From Pirellulaceae bacterium (lineage in GTDB: Bacteria > Planctomycetota > Planctomycetia > Pirellulales > Pirellulaceae): a DNA stretch of 6,720 nt. The translations under genes were made by a program, and so were the position numbers. A model generated the notes under the pieces. That model saw only the letters and a list, made by a program, of their open reading frames with translations, made no database searches and had not been told where the DNA came from. The DNA is taken from the NCBI GenBank assembly GCA_013002105.1, contig JABDKS010000814.1, forward strand, positions 1 through 6,720, given 5' to 3'. Below, piece by piece: positions 1 through 6,720 of this stretch (positions are counted from its first letter, which is position 1; every line of letters starts with the position of its first letter).

Positions 1-630
1 GGGTCCGAGTCTGACGCTCTGATTCAACAAATCGCGTTTCTTGACGGTGTGAAGTTTGTCGGGTTGCACATCTACGACGGTCACCTTCACCAGCCATCGC
101 TTGAACAGCGACAGGCCGACGCAGGTCAAATCATCGTCGATGTTCGCAAATATGCCCAGCGATATCCTGAAGTCGAAATCGTCGGAGGTGGTTCACCGAC
201 ATTCGGGATTTGGGCAGGCCAAACCGATTGGCAATGCAGTCCCGGTACGACGGTTTTTTGGGATGTTGGTTACGCGAACGCTTTCCCGGAATTGGAATTC
301 GAGATCGCGGCGGCATTAGTGACGCGCGTCGTCAGCAAACCCGGCAACGGGCAGATTTGTTTGGATCTCGGCTACAAAGCGATCAGTTCGGAGATGCCAC
401 TGGAACGTCGCGTGGTGTTGCCGAAAATCGACGACGCAAAATTCGTTAGCCATAGCGAAGAGCATTTGGTCGTGGCGACCGAGCAGACGGACGATTTCCA
501 CGTCGGTGATGCGTTGATTGCGTTTCCACAGCACATTTGTCCCACCGTTGCCGACCACGGATTCGCCACGGTTGTGCGTTGGGGAAATGCGACTGATGAG
601 AAATGGCCGGTTACGGCTCGCGACCGATAA
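1..630 (+). CDS. D-threonine aldolase / D-serine dehydratase-like PLP enzyme, C-terminal part (5' end outside window)
   Basis: The frame is open from base 1, so the gene begins upstream; the GTG at 49 is judged an internal Val codon because family-like sequence (including FLDGVKFVGLHIYDGH) runs through it. The visible 209 residues hold the end of the alanine-racemase-type PLP barrel, with the glycine-rich GGGSPTF at window residues 62-68. They also hold the D-serine dehydratase-like C-terminal domain: PGTTVFWDVGY at 81-91, then TRVVSKPGNGQICLDLGYKA, and PQHICPTV near the end. In this family a His-x-Cys or His-x-Asp pair near the C-terminus binds the divalent metal; here it is His178 and Cys180. 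Known members split D-threonine or D-3-hydroxy amino acids to glycine plus aldehyde, or dehydrate D-serine, in the cytoplasm. The C-terminus looks complete, ending in TAA. Family assignment is firm; substrate is not, because the Schiff-base lysine and N-terminal half are not visible. Confidence 0.88.
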   Translation, partial: GSESDALIQQIAFLDGVKFVGLHIYDGHLHQPSLEQRQADAGQIIVDVRKYAQRYPEVEIVGGGSPTFGIWAGQTDWQCSPGTTVFWDVGYANAFPELEFEIAAALVTRVVSKPGNGQICLDLGYKAISSEMPLERRVVLPKIDDAKFVSHSEEHLVVATEQTDDFHVGDALIAFPQHICPTVADHGFATVVRWGNATDEKWPVTARDR

Positions 631-873
631 GCTACAAAATGTTGCCGCAAAAAGCGGCCGTTCAGACCGCCCGCCCGCCCCGACTGTCGGTCGCCGCGAA
701 TAGACTGTAGGACCGAAATTGCATCTATCGTTGGTATAGCACCCTCGCAGGCCTGTACCGGTTGTGACCAAATGACGCCGGGACAGGTTCTGACCTACGT
801 CACATCCAAACAGCGTTTCGTTGAATACTTGATCACCATTGCCCTTTCTAGATTGAAATTGTCTGACAGAACT
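631..873. other. Intergenic region upstream of the sulfatase
   Basis: No gene was recognised in these 243 bases. The sulfatase frame is open back to an ATG at 772, but the 34 extra residues are polar and would bury the signal peptide, so they are treated as untranslated. A C-run tract (667-681) gives a G-rich minus strand. A 10-base inverted repeat with one mismatch (620-629 and 685-694) is separated by 55 bases, which is too far for a normal terminator hairpin. No convincing -35/-10 pair was found. Confidence 0.5.
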
Positions 874-2409
874 ATGAATCGACTTTGCTGGATTTCGCTC
901 TTCACTTGTGCTTTCGTTTCACTGAATCAATCGGTGCAGCTTCGTGCCTCCGAGTCGCCTAATGTGATTGTGGTGATGGCTGATGATTTGGGGATTGGCG
1001 ACGTGTCGCCGACGAATCCTGATTGCAAGATCTCCACGCCGCGGTTGCAGCAAATGGCCGACGAGGGACTGACGTTCATGGACGCGCATACGCCCAGTTC
1101 GGTTTGCACGCCAACACGGTACGGATTGTTAACCGGTCGCTACAACTGGCGATCGCGATTGGCCAAGGGTGTGCTGAGTGGTACCAGCGAGCATTTGATT
1201 CCGGCTGACCGACCGACGTTGGGGCATCTGATGCGATCGGCTGGCTACCACACAGCAATGATTGGCAAGTGGCATCTCGGTTGGGACTGGCATAAGCAAG
1301 AGGGCAAGATTGACTTTTCCAAGCCAGTCACCAATGGGCCCGATATCAATGGATTCGACCAATACTACGGTCATTGTGGATCGCTGGACATGCCGCCGTA
1401 TGTCTGGGTCGATACCGGTCGGATCACGGCGCAACCGGATCGCGAAGAAGGCGTGACCAGCAAACAGGATCCGTATGGTTGGTATCGCAAAGGACCCATC
1501 GGTAGCGATTTTAAGATCGAGGAAGTGCTGCCGCATCTATTCGATAAGTCCATCGCACACGTCAAGGAACGCGCCGAATCGGCGAAATCAGGCAAGCCGT
1601 TCTTTCTTTACTTGGCATTGCCCGCGCCACACACGCCCATCGTTCCGGTGGCCCCGTTCAAAGATGCCAGCGGGATCAATCCCTACGCCGACTTTGTCAT
1701 GCAGGTCGATCATCACATAGGCGAGTTACTTGACGCGGTTGAACAAGCTGGAATCGATCAAAACACGTTGGTGGTTTTCACCAGTGATAACGGTTGCTCA
1801 CCGCAGGCGAATTTTGAAGTTTTGGAACAACATGGTCACGATCCCAGTGCCCATTATCGCGGTCACAAAGCAGACATTTACGAAGGGGGTCATCGCGTCC
1901 CGCTGATCGCTCGATGGCCATCGAAGATCGACGCCGGACGAGAGACAACCGCGTTGGCCTGCTTGACGGATATTTACTCGACGTTGGAAGAGATCACTGG
2001 CCAGCCTCGCAAAGCACTCGGGGGTGAAGACGGTTACAGCCTATTGCCAGTCTTCAGCGGTGGTGATTCGTCGGGACGCGATGCCTTGATCAGCCACAGC
2101 ATCGGTGGGTCATTCGCCATTCGGCAGGGTCGATGGAAACTATGTCTGTGCGCCGGCAGTGGTGGATGGAGCGCGCCACGCGAGAATGTCGCAAAAAAGC
2201 AAGGTCTACCCCCGATGCAATTATTCGATTTGGAAACCGATCCTGCGGAGACTCAGAATGTCGCGTCACAGAACGGTGATCAGGTCACGAAACTTCTTCG
2301 GTTGCTAGAGCAGCAAGTCGAAAGCGGTCGTTGCACGCCTGGCACGGACGTGGAAAATGACCGTGACGTTGCGTTTCTGCCTGCCGGCGTCGAGATGTCC
2401 GCGCAGTAA
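874..2409 (+). CDS. Secreted S1-family (arylsulfatase A-like) formylglycine sulfatase
   Basis: This 511-residue hydrolase should remove sulfate esters from an unknown substrate outside the cytoplasm. The ATG at 874 is chosen because it starts a signal peptide (basic Arg3, hydrophobic stretch to about residue 21, likely cleavage near Ala25) followed directly by the sulfatase core PNVIVVMADDLG. Expected active-site parts are visible: Asp37-Asp38 (metal), C78-T-P-T-R82 in the SSVCTPTRYGLLTGR signature whose Cys is converted to formylglycine, GKWHLG (Lys132, His134), PHTP (His253), TSDNG (Asp305, Asn306; metal) and Lys332 in GHKADIYEGG. The C-terminal part ends with the usual RQGRWKL and LFDLETDPAETQN segments, so length and architecture look complete. 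A CxPxR motif needs a formylglycine-generating enzyme or anaerobic sulfatase maturase encoded elsewhere. The Shine-Dalgarno is weak. Sulfated glycans are a reasonable substrate guess for a planctomycete, but the subfamily cannot be set by eye. Confidence 0.93.
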   Translation: MNRLCWISLFTCAFVSLNQSVQLRASESPNVIVVMADDLGIGDVSPTNPDCKISTPRLQQMADEGLTFMDAHTPSSVCTPTRYGLLTGRYNWRSRLAKGVLSGTSEHLIPADRPTLGHLMRSAGYHTAMIGKWHLGWDWHKQEGKIDFSKPVTNGPDINGFDQYYGHCGSLDMPPYVWVDTGRITAQPDREEGVTSKQDPYGWYRKGPIGSDFKIEEVLPHLFDKSIAHVKERAESAKSGKPFFLYLALPAPHTPIVPVAPFKDASGINPYADFVMQVDHHIGELLDAVEQAGIDQNTLVVFTSDNGCSPQANFEVLEQHGHDPSAHYRGHKADIYEGGHRVPLIARWPSKIDAGRETTALACLTDIYSTLEEITGQPRKALGGEDGYSLLPVFSGGDSSGRDALISHSIGGSFAIRQGRWKLCLCAGSGGWSAPRENVAKKQGLPPMQLFDLETDPAETQNVASQNGDQVTKLLRLLEQQVESGRCTPGTDVENDRDVAFLPAGVEMSAQ

Positions 2410-2454
2410 TCGCGATTGACGAACGGTCGGATGGGTGACGATCCGCGGCGGGTA
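2410..2454. terminator. Short convergent gap with a weak hairpin, possible bidirectional terminator
   Basis: Two genes converge here with only 45 bases between their stop codons. A 5-bp stem, CGGAT (2428-2432) with ATCCG (2441-2445) around an 8-base loop, is present, and a palindrome AATCGCGATT (2408-2417) overlaps the sulfatase stop codon. Neither is followed by a clear U-tract, so this is a weak candidate supported mainly by position. Confidence 0.2.
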
Positions 2455-5391
2455 CTATTTTTGCAAATAGCCCATCAAGTCGCGGATGTCTTGTTCGGTC
2501 ATCGTATCGAGCAAACCATTTGGCATGATCGATACATCGGAGAGTTTCTGCGATTCGATTTCGCCTCTGGGAATGACGATTCGTTCGTTGGTCGTCAACA
2601 ACGTGATCGCCCGATTATCCTGTGACTCGATCAGTCCGGTGATCAATCGACCGTCGACCGTTTGCACGATGTGCATCCGATAATCCTTTGAGACTGATGC
2701 ACTGGGATCGACCATGTTTTCGAGCATGTAGTCGACGTTGTTGCGTTGGGCGCCGGTGATGTCGGGACCGATTTCTCCGCCCTCGCCGAAGAATCGATGA
2801 CAATTGCTGCACTGTTTTTTGAAAAGTGCCTCACCGCGGCTCAGATCCGCGCCGGCAATCACATCCGCTGTCAGCCACCTTTTCATTTTGTCGATTTCCC
2901 GAGCTCGATCTCTGCGTGTCTCACGGACGTCGCCCCAAAGCTCGTTCAAATGGTCCGTAAGCTCCGCATCGGCGAGCGATCGGATTTGGCGGGCCGTGAA
3001 GGCGGTGATGTCGGTGACCGGAATCTGATTCGATTGCACCGCGCTGATCAATCGAGCTGCCCATTGATTGCGGGACGCGAGCGTGGCAACGGCCGCTCGT
3101 TTTTCTGCCTCCGAAAACTGACCGTAACGTGACAGAATCGCATCGGCGGTTCCGGGCTGATTGAACGCGGCCAGCGAGGCCAACGACTGCTCGCGGGTGG
3201 CGTCGTCGTCCAGCATGGTCAGGAGCATCGATTCGATACCGGGTTGTTTTGAATCGACCAACGCCACGATCGCCTGGTTGCGGACTCTGTCGGACTGCTT
3301 GGAATCGATCGCGGTGGCTGTCAGAACCTCTACAGCACGATCGTCACCCATTCGCAGGGCAAGTCGCATGGCTTGCTCGGTTACCTGCGGATCGTCGCTG
3401 GCACGTAGACGATCAAACGCCTTTCGCCAGGAGGGGGGCATTGCGATGCGACGACGACCTTCCAAACCCAATAGAATTCCGTTTAACACATCCGATGTGA
3501 CAGTGGGTTCGTTGAAGTCACTGACCCAACGCGAGTAAAGCTCCAATCCATCGTCGCATTGATCCGATTCAGTGATGCGTCGGGCCACATTGATGCGGAC
3601 GCGGCTGATCGCAGAATCGGTGCCCAAGGAGACGTAGCGTTCGAGGTTTTCGTCGATAAGCGGTTCCACACCGTACCAAATCATCAACGGCAAGTTTTGA
3701 TCGCTCGCGTCTTCGCCATGACTAGCCAACGACTCCGCGATCAACCAACGATCGGCAAGCGGTAGTCGCTGCAAAAGACTTGCCAGTGACAGTCGGACCA
3801 GTGGTGAAGGATCATCGGCAGCCAAATCAGCAAGTTGATTCGCTGTGTGATCCGAAATCTTTCGGCCTTCGCCCAATAGCGTGATCGCCCACGATCGGAT
3901 GTTTTCGTCCGCATGGGATAGCAGTGCACGCAGAAAGGTCACGTCGGCCTGGCCGATCGAATGCAGGGCCCAGAGTGCGCGCAACTTGGTTGGAATGTGC
4001 GTCTGTGTGTCGAACATCGCGTGCAGCGAATCACCGACCGCAGTCAAATCGGATGCCACTGCGCGTTCTTGCAGCAGACGTCGGGCGTGTCGTACGAGCC
4101 AGTCGTTCTTGTGAAGCTGCAGAGCCACCAATTCATCATTGGTTTTGCTCGTCAAATCGACTCGATCCAATTGCGTTTTCAGATACGAAATGCGAAAGAC
4201 ACGGCCGGTCTGACGCTGCGTATTGCGCGTGCTGTGGCATTCGCCGGTGTCGGACCAATCAATCACGTAGACTTCGCCGTTGGGGCCGTAGGTCAGCGTG
4301 ACACCCATGAACCAGGGGTCGTTGCTTTTCATCAAATCCGGTCCGTGCGCTGCCGTGTATCCGGAACCCTGGCGCCGCAGCAAATCATTATTGATGCGCC
4401 GACCGTGAATGTTGTTGGTGAACAGTTGATTGCGATAGGAATCGGGAAAGCTGTCGCCCAGATAAATCATCGTGCCGCAGTGTGCGTGACCGCCACCGGC
4501 TGTGTCTTCGGCGTCCGATCCGATTCCGTTGCGGACATTGCCAAGCCCGACGAAATGCAAATGGTCTGCGATCGTATCGATTCGCTGGTAGGCGAACTGA
4601 CTGCTTTTGCGACCGCGCCAGGGTTCGTAGTGGGCACCCTGAATGACTTGGAATAGATGAGGGTTCACGCAGTTGCAAATGAATGCGTGGCCATAGTCAT
4701 TCCAATCAATTCCCCAGGGGTTGGTCGTGCCATCGGCATACGGTTCCCAAACATGCCGTGTGGGATGGTACCGCCAAACGCCACCGTCGAAACGGACACG
4801 TTGGTTGTCGGGTGTTCCCGGTTTGCCGATCATCGACCAGTTGGTACGTCCGTGCGTGGCGTACAACCAACCGTCTGGCCCCCATGCAAAGGCATTGGCC
4901 ATGTTGTGCGCGTTGGCGTGGTTTCCAAAACCGTCCAGTAGCACCGTTGGCTTGGCGTCGGGCCTGTCGTCCCCGTCAGCATCGGGAATGAAATACATGT
5001 ACGGTGGAGTCATCACCCAGACGCCGCCGAATCCGATCTCGATGCCCGAAACATAGTTCAACTGATCGTAGAAGACTGTCCGTTTGTCATGTCGTCCGTC
5101 GCCGTCGGTGTCTTCCAAGATAACAATGCGATCACCCGATTTGTCCCCATGTTTGGGGTAGTTGTAGGCCTCGGCGACCCAAAGCCGGCCACGGTCATCC
5201 AGGCAGAATCCAATCGGCTGCATCACGTCGGGTTCGCCGGCAAATAGCGTGACACGAAACCCGTCCGGGACGCTCATTGTTGCGGCCGCCTCCGTCGGCG
5301 GCAGCGGTTGCGCTGCGTCATGGTTGGACTGAGCCGCCGCATCGACGCAGCAGCAGGTGAATACAAGAACAATGGCGAACACAATTCGCAT
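2455..5391 (-). CDS. Planctomycete-type membrane-bound dehydrogenase / HEAT repeat / cytochrome c fusion protein
   Basis: This 978-residue protein has the Pirellula/Verrucomicrobium architecture (TIGR02604-like N-terminus, TIGR02603-like haem-binding C-terminus). The frame is open to 5508, but the ATG at 5391 is preferred because it begins a signal peptide (MRIVFAIVLVF, cleavage probably near Ala20); the upstream 39 residues are Pro/Ser-rich and unlike an export signal. Residues about 39-405 resemble the glucose/sorbosone dehydrogenase-type beta-propeller, with SVPDGFRVTLFAGEP, GRLWVAEAYNYP, NPWGIDW, GGGHAHCGTMIYLGD, NNIHGRRIN and GEVYVIDWSDTGECH. Acidic DTDGDG (94-99) and DADGDD (137-142) loops look calcium-binding. 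Residues about 420-800 are helical HEAT-like repeats. The end is a class I-like cytochrome c: C861-S-N-C-H865 binds haem, and Met956 in SIMPNG is the likely distal ligand. The probable role is periplasmic oxidation of a sugar or related alcohol with electron transfer to the haem; substrate and cofactor are unproven. It is divergent from the DUF1080 gene and convergent with the sulfatase. Confidence 0.92.
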   Translation of the reverse strand: MRIVFAIVLVFTCCCVDAAAQSNHDAAQPLPPTEAAATMSVPDGFRVTLFAGEPDVMQPIGFCLDDRGRLWVAEAYNYPKHGDKSGDRIVILEDTDGDGRHDKRTVFYDQLNYVSGIEIGFGGVWVMTPPYMYFIPDADGDDRPDAKPTVLLDGFGNHANAHNMANAFAWGPDGWLYATHGRTNWSMIGKPGTPDNQRVRFDGGVWRYHPTRHVWEPYADGTTNPWGIDWNDYGHAFICNCVNPHLFQVIQGAHYEPWRGRKSSQFAYQRIDTIADHLHFVGLGNVRNGIGSDAEDTAGGGHAHCGTMIYLGDSFPDSYRNQLFTNNIHGRRINNDLLRRQGSGYTAAHGPDLMKSNDPWFMGVTLTYGPNGEVYVIDWSDTGECHSTRNTQRQTGRVFRISYLKTQLDRVDLTSKTNDELVALQLHKNDWLVRHARRLLQERAVASDLTAVGDSLHAMFDTQTHIPTKLRALWALHSIGQADVTFLRALLSHADENIRSWAITLLGEGRKISDHTANQLADLAADDPSPLVRLSLASLLQRLPLADRWLIAESLASHGEDASDQNLPLMIWYGVEPLIDENLERYVSLGTDSAISRVRINVARRITESDQCDDGLELYSRWVSDFNEPTVTSDVLNGILLGLEGRRRIAMPPSWRKAFDRLRASDDPQVTEQAMRLALRMGDDRAVEVLTATAIDSKQSDRVRNQAIVALVDSKQPGIESMLLTMLDDDATREQSLASLAAFNQPGTADAILSRYGQFSEAEKRAAVATLASRNQWAARLISAVQSNQIPVTDITAFTARQIRSLADAELTDHLNELWGDVRETRRDRAREIDKMKRWLTADVIAGADLSRGEALFKKQCSNCHRFFGEGGEIGPDITGAQRNNVDYMLENMVDPSASVSKDYRMHIVQTVDGRLITGLIESQDNRAITLLTTNERIVIPRGEIESQKLSDVSIMPNGLLDTMTEQDIRDLMGYLQK

Positions 5392-5540
5392 GGATGGATC
5401 GTTCGGCTTTCGAGGGGAGACGATGTTGGAAATGGGAAGCGACGGGACAGTGTATCCGCCGCCTGATGGGGGCGTTGTTAGCGAAGATTCGCGTGGCGGC
5501 GGTGCCACAGGATGCCCAAGCTTGTTCGAGAGCGACCGGT

Positions 5541-5570
5541 TTCACACGCGGTATTGCGTTTGGTTATAGT
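5541..5570 (+). promoter_or_regulatory. Candidate sigma70-type promoter for the DUF1080 gene
   Basis: TTCACA at 5541-5546 (5 of 6 to TTGACA) and TATAGT at 5565-5570 (5 of 6 to TATAAT) are separated by 18 bases, an acceptable spacing. Transcription would start near 5577 and leave a leader of about 60 bases before the ATG at 5638. Found by eye only; the correct position just upstream of the gene is the main support. Confidence 0.45.
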
Positions 5571-5624
5571 TTACACCCCACCTGCCCGAGCGATCTTGCT
5601 CCCTACGTCTCGTTTGAAAACAAC

Positions 5625-5628
5625 AGGA
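5625..5628 (+). promoter_or_regulatory. Ribosome binding site (AGGA) supporting the start at 5638
   Basis: AGGA lies 9 bases before the ATG at 5638, a normal Shine-Dalgarno spacing. It supports this start over the in-frame ATG at 5512, which would place 42 residues ahead of the signal peptide and would lie upstream of the candidate promoter. Confidence 0.5.
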
Positions 5629-5637
5629 CCCCTTGTT

Positions 5638-6693
5638 ATGCAATCCAATTTTCACTGGCTTTCTGCCAGCGTTTTTTTCACTGCCTGCCTTTGTGGTGCC
5701 GACACCCTCGTGGCACAGCAGCCGAAATCCGATCCGAATGTGGCGGCGGCTCAGTCCGCGCTGGAGATTTTGCAGTCCAGTGCGCAGTGGTCCGAGCTTT
5801 TCAATGGCAAGGACTTGAGCGGGTGGAGCGGTGATACCGAGGGCTATCAGGTCCAGGACGGCAAACTGGTCTGTAAGAAAGGTGGCAAGAATTTGCGAAC
5901 GCAGCAGCAATACGGTGATTTTGCGTTCGAGTTTGAATTCAAGCTGGAAGAAAGCGGCAACAATGGCATCGGGATTCGTGTTCCCGCCGGTGGTCACCCC
6001 GCCCGCGATGGAATGGAAATTCAGATTTTGGATCACGGCGGTAGCCGCTATGGTGGCGAAGCCGAAATGGCCAATGGCAAGAAGCGCAAGATGAGTTGGT
6101 TGAAACCGTGGCAATACCACGGTTCGATCTACGGAATCACACCTGCGAAAACCGGTTATCTGAACCCGGTGGGACAGTGGAATAAAGAAACCATCATCGC
6201 GATCGACGATCACATTATGGTGATCTTGAATGGTGCGTTGATCGTCGATGCCTTTTTGGACGACACGGTGCCGGTCGACGGTGGCGTCCACCCAGGGATG
6301 AAAAGTAAATCGGGCCACATCATGTTCGCCGGACACAACGACCGGGTTGAGTTTCGTAACTTGCGAATCGCGGATTACTCCCCTTCGCCGACCACCGCGA
6401 AATCAGAGGCCGACAACACACCGCCGGCGGGTTTCACGAGCCTGTTCAACGGTCGCGATCTTGCTGATTGGAAAGGTCTGGCACACAAGAATGCGAATGA
6501 GCGCCGGAATCTCAAGGGTGACGCATTGAACGAAGCGCAGCGGGTCGCGGACGAAAACATGCGGGCTCATTGGAGCGTCACCGACAGTGTTTTGACCTAC
6601 GACGGTATAGGCCAGAGTTTGTGTACGGCCAAGGACTACGGCGACTTTGAATTCTACTGTGACTGGAAAATTCCACAGGGTGCCTATTCGTGA
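5638..6693 (+). CDS. Exported tandem DUF1080 (3-keto-disaccharide hydrolase family) protein, second domain cut by an in-frame TGA
   Basis: Translation from the ATG at 5638 gives 351 residues. A signal peptide spans about residues 1-25 (MQSNFHWLSASVFFTACLCG, cleavage near Ala24-Gln25-Gln26 estimated by eye). The first DUF1080 domain, a concanavalin-like beta-sandwich, runs from about LFNGKDLSGW (54-63) through QQYGDFAFEFEFKLEESGNNGIGIR and DGMEIQILD to VEFRNLRIADY (ends 247), and looks complete. A second copy starts at LFNGRDLADW (269-278) and continues through HWSVTDSVLTYDG and CTAKDYGDFEFYCDWKIPQG, then stops at TGA (6691-6693). The same frame continues afterwards with IYLRGTPQV, the expected next family segment, so the stop interrupts a conserved domain. 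Pfam names this family after 3-keto-disaccharide hydrolysis; the substrate here is unknown. Divergence from a cytochrome-linked dehydrogenase-like gene fits a keto-sugar pathway. The first domain might still fold and act alone. Confidence 0.88.
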   Translation: MQSNFHWLSASVFFTACLCGADTLVAQQPKSDPNVAAAQSALEILQSSAQWSELFNGKDLSGWSGDTEGYQVQDGKLVCKKGGKNLRTQQQYGDFAFEFEFKLEESGNNGIGIRVPAGGHPARDGMEIQILDHGGSRYGGEAEMANGKKRKMSWLKPWQYHGSIYGITPAKTGYLNPVGQWNKETIIAIDDHIMVILNGALIVDAFLDDTVPVDGGVHPGMKSKSGHIMFAGHNDRVEFRNLRIADYSPSPTTAKSEADNTPPAGFTSLFNGRDLADWKGLAHKNANERRNLKGDALNEAQRVADENMRAHWSVTDSVLTYDGIGQSLCTAKDYGDFEFYCDWKIPQGAYS

Positions 6694-6720
6694 ATCTATC
6701 TTCGTGGTACGCCACAAGTT
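6694..6720 (+). pseudogene. Continuation of the second DUF1080 domain beyond the in-frame TGA
   Basis: Immediately after the TGA the same frame reads IYLRGTPQV up to the last base of the window. In DUF1080 proteins this follows a [DN]SG tripeptide, so these bases are the displaced part of the second domain and not intergenic sequence. The rest of the gene lies beyond the window. Confidence 0.75.

Larger units (their letters stand above)
5392..5637. other. Divergent intergenic region between the cytochrome fusion gene and the DUF1080 gene
   Basis: These 246 bases separate two start codons that point away from each other, so promoters for both genes, and any shared operator, should lie here. 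A promoter-like pair is seen for the rightward gene (separate entry). For the leftward gene no good -35/-10 pair or strong Shine-Dalgarno was found. Both genes have open frames running back into this region (to 5508 leftward and to 5512 rightward), but the start codons at 5391 and 5638 fit far better because each opens a signal peptide. Confidence 0.6.

Noticed and set aside
620..694. Inverted repeat GCGACCGATA / TGTCGGTCGC as a terminator
   Set aside because: The arms are 55 bases apart, one mismatch is present, and no U-tract follows.
316..771. 151-residue minus-strand open frame overlapping the aldolase-like gene
   Set aside because: Antisense to a conserved enzyme, composition not protein-like, no family resemblance seen.
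772..873. N-terminal extension of the sulfatase from the ATG at 772
   Set aside because: It would put 34 polar residues before an otherwise good signal peptide starting at 874.
3961..4656. 231-residue open frame on the plus strand inside the cytochrome fusion gene
   Set aside because: Antisense shadow of the dehydrogenase/HEAT region; no domain, signal peptide or ribosome binding site recognised.
5368..5391. Lipoprotein signal from the Cys13-Cys15 triplet of the cytochrome fusion protein
   Set aside because: The residues before the cysteines (VFTC) do not fit a normal lipobox, and an Ala-rich signal peptidase I site follows (DAAAQ).
5392..5508. N-terminal extension of the cytochrome fusion protein from 5508
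   Set aside because: The 39 extra residues are Pro/Ser-rich and precede a proper signal peptide at 5391.
5542..6336. 264-residue open frame on the minus strand opposite the DUF1080 gene
   Set aside because: It is fully antisense to a clearly recognisable family domain, has no recognised motif, and long shadow frames are common at this GC content.
6691..6693. Selenocysteine or TGA-as-glycine recoding
   Set aside because: TGA as Gly is known from Gracilibacteria/Absconditabacteria, not planctomycetes. No other in-frame TGA occurs in the three other genes, although these happen to end in TAA or TAG. Sec in place of a structural Gly is unlikely and only 27 downstream bases are visible for a SECIS element. 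The nearby Asp-to-Tyr change points to mutation or error.

Overview
The window looks like a chromosomal piece of a planctomycete, most likely a Pirellulaceae (Rhodopirellula-like) bacterium. The basis is family content: a Pirellula/Verrucomicrobium-type fused dehydrogenase-HEAT-cytochrome c protein, a secreted formylglycine sulfatase, a tandem DUF1080 (3-keto-disaccharide hydrolase family) protein, moderate GC, and start sites mostly without a strong Shine-Dalgarno sequence. No RNA genes, insertion sequences, CRISPR arrays or phage genes were seen.

Layout. 1-630 (+): C-terminal part of a PLP-dependent D-threonine aldolase / D-serine dehydratase-like enzyme whose start lies outside the window. 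631-873: intergenic. 874-2409 (+): exported S1-type sulfatase with a CTPTR formylglycine motif. 2410-2454: short convergent gap. 2455-5391 (-): 978-residue exported protein with an N-terminal beta-propeller dehydrogenase-like domain, a HEAT-like middle and a C-terminal single-haem cytochrome c domain (CSNCH). 5392-5637: divergent intergenic region with a plausible sigma70-type promoter for the rightward gene. 5638-6693 (+): exported protein with one complete DUF1080 domain and a second one cut by an in-frame TGA. The same frame continues past the TGA to the window edge and encodes the conserved IYLRGTPQV segment.

How the genes may work together (inference). Sulfatase, cytochrome-linked sugar dehydrogenase-like protein and DUF1080 protein are all predicted to be exported, and all fit breakdown of sulfated or otherwise complex glycans. 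The divergent pair suggests that a sugar hydroxyl is oxidised by the cytochrome-linked protein and the keto-sugar product is then cleaved by a DUF1080 protein. The D-amino-acid enzyme is probably unrelated. The most notable observation is the premature TGA in the second DUF1080 domain. It could be a real nonsense mutation, a sequence error or, less likely, recoding.
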